This document shows, piece by piece, positions 58,700 to 64,000 of a stretch of DNA of 64,000 nucleotides. Each line of letters opens with the position of its first letter. The first letter of the stretch is position 1. The position numbers were made by a program, and so were the translations under genes. This stretch comes from Pantoea rodasii (GTDB lineage: Bacteria; Pseudomonadota; Gammaproteobacteria; Enterobacterales; Enterobacteriaceae), in NCBI RefSeq assembly GCF_002095465.1, contig NZ_MLFP01000013.1:1-64000 (forward strand). The letters are read 5' to 3'. A model generated the notes under the pieces. It was not told where the DNA came from and did no database searches. It saw nothing but the letters and a program-made list of their open reading frames with translations.

Positions 58700-59038
58700 C
58701 AGTCACCACGAGCATTTACACTACTGCGATCGTTCAACGAAATATCAGCAAGTGACTCCGGAATAAGTGCAATAGACTGCGGATTAATCCATGAGACGTC
58801 ACTCGCGGATGCACTGAAATCCGGCAGGCTAAATTGGGCGGGGCTGGACAGTTTCAGCGCTGAGCCGTTAACCACACCAAACCGCTGGCAGGGCTTCAGT
58901 AATGTGATCCTCTCTTCGCATATTGGTGGCGTTAGTGATGCTTCTCACATCCGCATGGGAACGGTAACGGCACCGAATATTTTGGCCGCGTTGCAACAAC
59001 CTGCGCTCGAAGACGGTGTGTCTTTCCAATCCAAGTGA
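58700..59038 (+). pseudogene. Decayed D-2-hydroxyacid dehydrogenase, C-terminal remnant
   Basis: A frame without a start runs from about 58700 to the stop at 59036-59038. It gives LADALKSGRLNWAGLDSFSA, EPL, a Trp-Gln spacer, SNVILSSHIGGVSDAS and HIRMGTVTAPNILAALQQP. This is the last part of a D-isomer 2-hydroxyacid dehydrogenase (catalytic His in SSHIGG). The left third is poorly conserved and the NAD-binding domain is missing. It is a remnant of a larger gene, perhaps once part of the same locus. Confidence 0.65.
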
Positions 59039-59630
59039 TGTAATGCGTTATTTGCCTACGTTAACTATCAAAATCTATTAACATCTTCATTAAAATATTG
59101 TCGTATAAAACCAACGGAATGAGCGTTGTTAATAGAATGATTGGATTTTAATAAAGGGTTTTTTGCAGCTATTCCCATGATTGGTTGTTATGTTGAGGGT
59201 TTTTCATTGACTGGTGTTTTACTGAGCGCTGTAAGGGGAATCGGTAAGTATAATATGGCACTCCCTACAGCAAATTATTTTCCGTGATCATTTACATCTC
59301 CATTGGAAAGAGTGTTTTGTGATGCATATACAAAAATGGATAAATTATCCCAGTAAATAAATAATGACAAAAGTACTTAAAATCAATAATTTGGTTATTT
59401 ATTCTTGAAGGTTTTGGCTGGATTTTATACATAATGGAAGCCATTGCATTTAATATTAGTTTGCAAGAACTTATTAAATAATGCTTTACTGTTGTTGCAG
59501 TGTCTCTCTCACTTGGAGTGAAGGAGGTGACCAATTTTTTGGAAACAGTAATTCCGTAAGATTGGAGAATTCCTGTTATCGATAGCTGTTAATTTTTCAC
59601 TCACATTGAGTGGGTGCAAATAGGTGGATT
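59039..59630. other. AT-rich gap
   Basis: About 590 bases of strongly AT-rich DNA, unlike the neighbouring 50-55% GC genes. An 80-codon minus-strand frame here has no ribosome site or protein features. AT-rich gaps like this are often bound by H-NS and often border transferred DNA. Confidence 0.45.
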
Positions 59631-59846
59631 ATGTATTTATTAACAAAGTGCTTTATTTTATTTGTATTCATTATCGTTGGGAATTGGTTTTTGAGTGGAG
59701 CTTGCATCATTTCAGGTATTATTGATTACACTCCACAATATGAACTCTCTAAGATGGTTGTCATGATAACATCGCTAACGACATTTATTACTTTAGGCCT
59801 TAAGCTAAACAAATATATCGCTTATAAATATAAACTGATACGTTAA
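59631..59846 (+). CDS. Small membrane protein, hypothetical
   Basis: A 71-residue protein with two likely membrane helices (residues 2-33 in MYLLTKCFILFVFIIVGNWF, and about 45-62 in VVMITSLTTFITLGL) and a basic tail (NKYIAYKYKLIR). AGGTGG precedes the ATG. AT-rich codon use suggests transfer. Not recognised. Confidence 0.4.
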   Translation: MYLLTKCFILFVFIIVGNWFLSGACIISGIIDYTPQYELSKMVVMITSLTTFITLGLKLNKYIAYKYKLIR

Positions 59847-60095
59847 TTGTTTAACATCATGGATGATGGCTTTGTGAACATGGCCAACCTTTGGAATGTA
59901 GTCGTAAATATATGTCTTTTCGTACTTATATTTTATTCTAAGGCTTTACCGCTTGTTTTCTCCAATTGTGAAGAATGATTAGTGAAGCTCGTGTTAATCG
60001 GGCAATCCGTGCACTAAACATCACGCGGATCATTGTCGCGCACCGAGAATGCACGATAGCGTCCGCAGACAGAGTGATAACGCTAAATTAATGAG

Positions 60096-60821
60096 CTAGT
60101 TCTGTTCAAATGCGCGGGTGATAAAATCCACCGGATTGCCATTATTGTCAATAACTTCATAGCTGACCTGCTCATTGGGAAGTACTGTTTCCTTTGAAAA
60201 AATGATTTGCTTTGCAAACGGCGCCACCAGCACATCATTCACCTTAATCTTATTGGCGATTCTTAATTTCAGACTCATATACCACGCCGTCGGATTCTCT
60301 ACCGTCAGTTGACGATCGCGAACCACAAAACGCAACTTCTGCACATCCTCAGGCTGAGGCGCACCCAGCGCCGCAGGTCGAATAAAAACCTTCAGCCGCA
60401 ACCGCAACGGCAGCAGGATTTTTTGCTCAGCGCCGCCTGTTTGCCTGGTCAGAGCGGGAATCTGATAAATATTTAACCAGTAAAGACTCTCACGATCTTC
60501 GGGCAATGACTGTCGCGAAGTGAGCACCAGACGAATCGCACGCTGCTCATCGGGTGAGAGTTTCATCATCGGCGGCATGGCAAAGATAGGCGCAGTACTC
60601 AATTCCGGAGACTGCATCAAATCGCCATCATCGCTCCAGATCTGCACCACGGAGGGATATTCCGCACCATTTTTTAAATTCAGCGTCTGGCTGCTTTCAC
60701 CAGCATTAAAAATGATGCGTGTTCTATCCACATTCACCACGGGCATGGCGTGAGCAGCCAATAACAGGCTGCTCAACGCCAATGTTTTACTGAAAACTGA
60801 CCACCACTTGCAACTGCGCAT
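60096..60821 (-). CDS. Periplasmic fimbrial chaperone (StbE-like)
   Basis: A 241-residue PapD-type chaperone. Signal peptide (SVFSKTLALSSLLLAAHAMP), then the N-terminal Ig domain with the family strand VDRTRIIFNAGESSQTLNL and SLYWLNIYQIP, with the basic residues that anchor subunit C-termini (Arg in DRTR, Lys in ILLPLRLRLKVFIRP). It binds and folds pilus subunits in the periplasm before delivery to the usher. It overlaps the adhesin gene by 35 bases and is last in an order usher-adhesin-chaperone, as in Salmonella stbC-D-E. Confidence 0.88.
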   Translation of the reverse strand: MRSCKWWSVFSKTLALSSLLLAAHAMPVVNVDRTRIIFNAGESSQTLNLKNGAEYPSVVQIWSDDGDLMQSPELSTAPIFAMPPMMKLSPDEQRAIRLVLTSRQSLPEDRESLYWLNIYQIPALTRQTGGAEQKILLPLRLRLKVFIRPAALGAPQPEDVQKLRFVVRDRQLTVENPTAWYMSLKLRIANKIKVNDVLVAPFAKQIIFSKETVLPNEQVSYEVIDNNGNPVDFITRAFEQN

Positions 60822-62105
60822 TGACTGTCCCTGCTGTTACTGTTTGTCCACTTAAGGCTTCGAGCGAAGCCAAAAAATCACCGCTGTAAATATTGCTGCT
60901 GCCGGAAGAGACCAGCGAGGTGAGATCGGTATAGGCATACCAGCCGCGCGTATTTCCGCTGCCGGTGCTGGCAAGGTTGGGCAGTAAATTGATCGCAGAA
61001 CCACTGGCGTTGTAAATTTTGATGCCCACCCCAGAGGCCACGCCGCTGCTGCCATATTGATTATCCAGCAGCCAGGTTAATCCGCCGCCGCTGGTGGTCA
61101 AACCTAGCTGTGTCGCCTGTGACACCGCATTGGGTTGATTCACCAGCAAGCCCATCGCCACATTGGCGGCACTGCTGGTGGAGGTGCTGGTGCTGGATCG
61201 TGCGCCCGATTCGCACTGCAATGAGATGGAAAACGGTACCTGACTGCTGCCGCCTGCCTTGAGTGTGTTCACGTTAATGGTTGGCAGCAGCACCACAGAA
61301 GGGTAGTTCTGTACTTCACAGAGCGCGCCACGCACATAAGTCACGTTGCGATAGGTGCTCCAGGCGGCGGGCCAGTTACCGTAAAATCCGTACCAATAGC
61401 TGGCGCTGTCCTGGCCTACCGCCAGACTGTTGGTGTCCAGACCCGGGCCTTTAAACGCAATATAGCCGCGCGGCTGTGTCCAGAGATCGCTGTAACGGTT
61501 ATCACCATTGGCGTAATAAGAGGTGGAACTGATCTTGAACATCTCGTACAGCACGTTGCTAAACGCGCTGGCCGGAATATAAATGTAGGTGCCGTCGGAG
61601 TACCAACTGTCGGCGGTAAACTGGCGTGACTTCCAGTAGCGGCTGTAATACTCACCGGTTGTCAGATTGGTCATGCGCACCGCCACGTTTTTGCCACATC
61701 GTAATAAGCCCCGCTAACCTCGCTGCTGGCATACATGCCCGCATAAGCGCTGTCACCGTTGGTGGCGTACATCTCATACAGACTGCCCGCATCTGCCATC
61801 GCACAGCGGTAGAGGATCTGATTCGGGCTGTAAGCGCTGTTGCTGGCGGCGCTGAGAAACGATCCCACCGAACTCGCCAGCAAAGATCCTGCGGGCTGAA
61901 AGGATGTGCCGCTATTAATGCTGATCACCGAAGGCAATCCCACGTTGCCAGAACACGTATCACAGGCACCCGTCCAGGATGATGCGGTATAGCCCGCGGC
62001 TTTAGCGGCGGCAGAAAGTGATGAGGTGCTGGTGACTCTGATGCAATTTGCCCATAACGTCAGCGGCAGCATCAGCAGCACAACCAGGAGATATTTAATT
62101 TTCAC
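60787..62105 (-). pseudogene. Fimbrial tip adhesin (StbD-like), frameshifted
   Basis: A two-domain adhesin of about 439 residues when repaired. Signal peptide MKIKYLLVVLLMLPLTLWAN; a Cys-bearing N-terminal lectin-like domain (NCIRVTSTSS..., ACDTC, YRCAMADAGS); and a C-terminal pilin domain (GVGIKIYNASGSAINLLPNL ... VTAGTVNAQLQVVVSFQ). The frame breaks at T5 61688-61692 (plus strand; six would keep frame), in VAK/NVAVRMTN. It would sit at the pilus tip and bind a host or surface ligand. Confidence 0.82.
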
Positions 62106-62108
62106 GAG

Positions 62109-64000
62109 TTATAGCGTCCTGCAAATACCATTGAGGAGGATAAGCGCCTGTTGCGTCTTTCCGGTGATTTGATAACTGACGGCGCAGCGTTGGGCATTGC
62201 CATCCCAGCTGATGTGCAGACTGCCGGAGTCATGGGGAACACGCGCATACAGCTGGCTTCCCTGACCCACAACGCCGATCACGGTGTTGTAGGCATCGCG
62301 CACTTCGGCGCCCATCGGCGGTGCACGACCTTCGGTGGTATTCAGGGAAATCAACACGGCGGTGCCGCGTAAGGTGGCAAAGCTAATCTGACTCACGGCA
62401 CCGGCATAGGGAACCACACGCTGGCTTCCCCCGTTCAGTTCGGCATCGGCGCGCATGTGCAACGTATCAAGGCTGACGGTGTTCTCACGATAAGGAGTGA
62501 GTGAAGGCAGCAGCGCATAACCGTTGTAGTCAATCACGGCTCCTTGTCCGTTTTGTACCGCTGCACCTTGCGCGCCCTCCGCATGGATCAGCGCGAAGGT
62601 ATCGCTGGTGTAAGGTCCCGCAGTAAGACCGCCGCGATGCAGCAGTAAAGTGCCAGACGTGCCTAAACCGACCTGCCGATAGCGATCACCTTGTCCGTAG
62701 TTGGCACGGATGGCGCCAAAACGGGTGTTTTGTTGCAGGTTGCCGCCAAAAGAGTTGGCTTCTCCGCTCACGCCATTGCGGTAATGTTCGGTTCCCCCGT
62801 AAAGCGAATAGGAGAAATCACGCTGTTCGCCTGCCGACCCGGTCAGCGAAACCATTGAAGACTGGCTCTGCTTAGATTGGTTGTAGTTGTAGGCCACGGA
62901 CGAGAGACCGGCGCCCCAGTTGAGCGGCACGGAAATATTGAAAGACACCGTGTTTTCGCTGTATCGCTGCTGACGACTGCTATCGAGGTTATCGTTGACG
63001 CTGAGATCATCACGCTGGGTATTCCACCACGTGCGCTGACGAGCCACGTTGATGCCGTAACTGATATTGCGCCAGCTGTTGGTATAGCCGAACTGCAACT
63101 GGGTGATGCGTGATTGATTGTTGTAATAGTCGGCGGTGCTGGCGCTTAAACTCACCAGACCGTACTTATCCATTGACTGGCTGAGTGTGGCCGATAAGCG
63201 ATTACGCTGGTTGAGCGAGTCTGAGTAATAGCTGATGCCCGCTTGTTGCTGGCGTCGAACCCCAAATACATCCTGCAGGTCGCGAAACCCACGGGTCGAA
63301 TAACGATAAGCGGCCAGTACCAGATTAGTGCCGGTCTGAAAGGTTTTGCTATAGCTCAACTCTGCGCGCCAGCCTGAGGTGCGCTGGTCGTTTTCTGCCT
63401 TAGCCTGCGAAAAGGTGGTGTTCAAGCCTAATGCCCCCGCGCCGGTTGCCCAGACGCCGCCCAGTAGCCAGGCTGATAATCTTCTGCCAACCGTGATCCG
63501 ACCGTTGCCGTCAAGCTGTTGCTCACACCGCGCTGCATCACGCCTTCAAAAAATGCATTATTAACGGCGTAATATTGGCGGACACGGCCCAGCGCCAGCG
63601 AGTAATGCCAGTTACCGGGACGCACCGAATCGGGAACCGAGGAGTAGGGCACCGTAAAGGTGGCGATTTTACCGTTGGCTTCAATCACCTCGACGTCAAA
63701 ATCCCCCTGGCTGCGGGTGTTGTTCAGGTCATCGATGATAAACGGGCCGGGCGGCACCACGGTTTCATAGATCACCTTGTTCAGCTGCTTCACCACCACG
63801 CGGGCGTAGTGGAGGCGATGCCATGGATTTCAGGGGCATAACCGCGTCTGCCTTGCGGCCACATACGCTCGTCAGTGGCGAGCTTTACGCCATTAAATGG
63901 CAGGCTGCCAAATAGCGAGCTGTCCGTGTAGCTATCGCCAAGTGAAATCTGGCTGTTGATCGATGCCAACGGCCGTTGCACCCAGGTTCGCACCTTGTTA
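62109..64000 (-). pseudogene. Outer-membrane fimbrial usher (StbC-like), partial and with two frameshifts
   Basis: The C-terminal two thirds of a PapC/FimD-type usher; the start lies beyond the right end. Seen in order: RTWVQRPLASINSQISLGDS, PFNGVKLATDERMWPQGRRG, PEIHGIA, then (break near 63803-63806) VVVKQLNKVIYETVVPPGPF, and (break near 63471-63474) the barrel strands and plug, with the C-terminal plug-like domain GAEVRDAYNTVIGVVGQG and GNAQRCAVSYQITGKTQQ. Each break is one lost base and would be joined by a GG-to-G change. It forms the secretion pore for pilus subunits. Confidence 0.88.

Noticed and set aside
59292..59534. 80-codon minus-strand frame in the AT-rich gap
   Set aside because: No ribosome site, no domain, composition typical of random AT-rich DNA.
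32050..63806. Frameshifts all caused by a methylated AGGCCT or GGCC site
   Set aside because: Several breaks can be rebuilt as GGCC, but intact AGGCCT sites occur at many places (for example near 7096, 12668, 20616 and 26786), so the motif alone does not explain them.

Overview
The window reads as a chromosomal stretch from an enterobacterium, most likely an Erwiniaceae / Pantoea-type organism. The basis is moderate GC content, a membrane-bound gluconate-type dehydrogenase, an E. coli-like bgl antitermination system, a treZ-treY-glgX trehalose operon, a sigma-28 flagellar promoter and an stb-type fimbrial operon. Species assignment is inference. No rRNA, tRNA, CRISPR array, insertion sequence or prophage was recognised.

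Layout. 0-5 kb: the end of an alkene reductase, then a minus-strand SDR / crotonase (6-oxocamphor-hydrolase-like) / GST set divergent from a LysR regulator, then a LacI regulator. 5-9 kb: a three-gene membrane dehydrogenase (small subunit, FAD-GMC subunit, triheme cytochrome c). 9-23.7 kb: an accessory stress and signalling region with two KGG-repeat proteins, a ferritin-like DUF892 protein, a chemoreceptor, a ParD-like / methionine aminopeptidase pair with an msrA fragment, a GAF-EAL protein, several small unknowns, a second signal peptidase I and two LuxR-type regulators. Its non-coding gaps carry a recurring TAAGCGAAGCG motif. 23.7-28.2 kb: bglF-bglA facing a convergent bglG, each transcript with its own RAT/terminator. 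28.3-35 kb: an orphan fliD with a sigma-28 promoter, a ClpP paralogue, an ArsR/SRPBCC pair, an MFS transporter, a second chemoreceptor and a HigBA-like module. 35-43 kb: glgX, treY, treZ and a ProP-like transporter.

43.8-58.6 kb is the most unusual part. Two nearly mirror-image operons each carry a ribose-type ABC transporter with a single-domain ATPase, and each ends in an M20 amidohydrolase. One arm adds a phosphotriesterase-family protein and a ThuA-like glutamine-amidotransferase-fold protein. The other adds a BtpA-family TIM barrel and a TenA-like protein. A PfkB kinase and a LacI regulator sit in the middle, and LacI-type palindromes lie in the control regions of the first arm. It looks like an uptake-and-salvage pathway for an unidentified sugar or pyrimidine conjugate. 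58.7-64 kb: a decayed hydroxyacid dehydrogenase, an AT-rich gap and an stb-like fimbrial operon (usher, adhesin, second chaperone) running off the right end.

Many genes here are split by what looks like the loss of exactly one base, often in a homopolymer run: the EAL protein, bglG, the MFS transporter, the HigB-like toxin, glgX, the phosphotriesterase, the LacI regulator, the binding protein, the PfkB kinase, BtpA, the adhesin, and the usher twice. So many uniform losses, including in central genes, suggest sequencing or assembly error rather than real decay. These entries are typed as pseudogene because the sequence as given is broken; most are probably intact in the organism.
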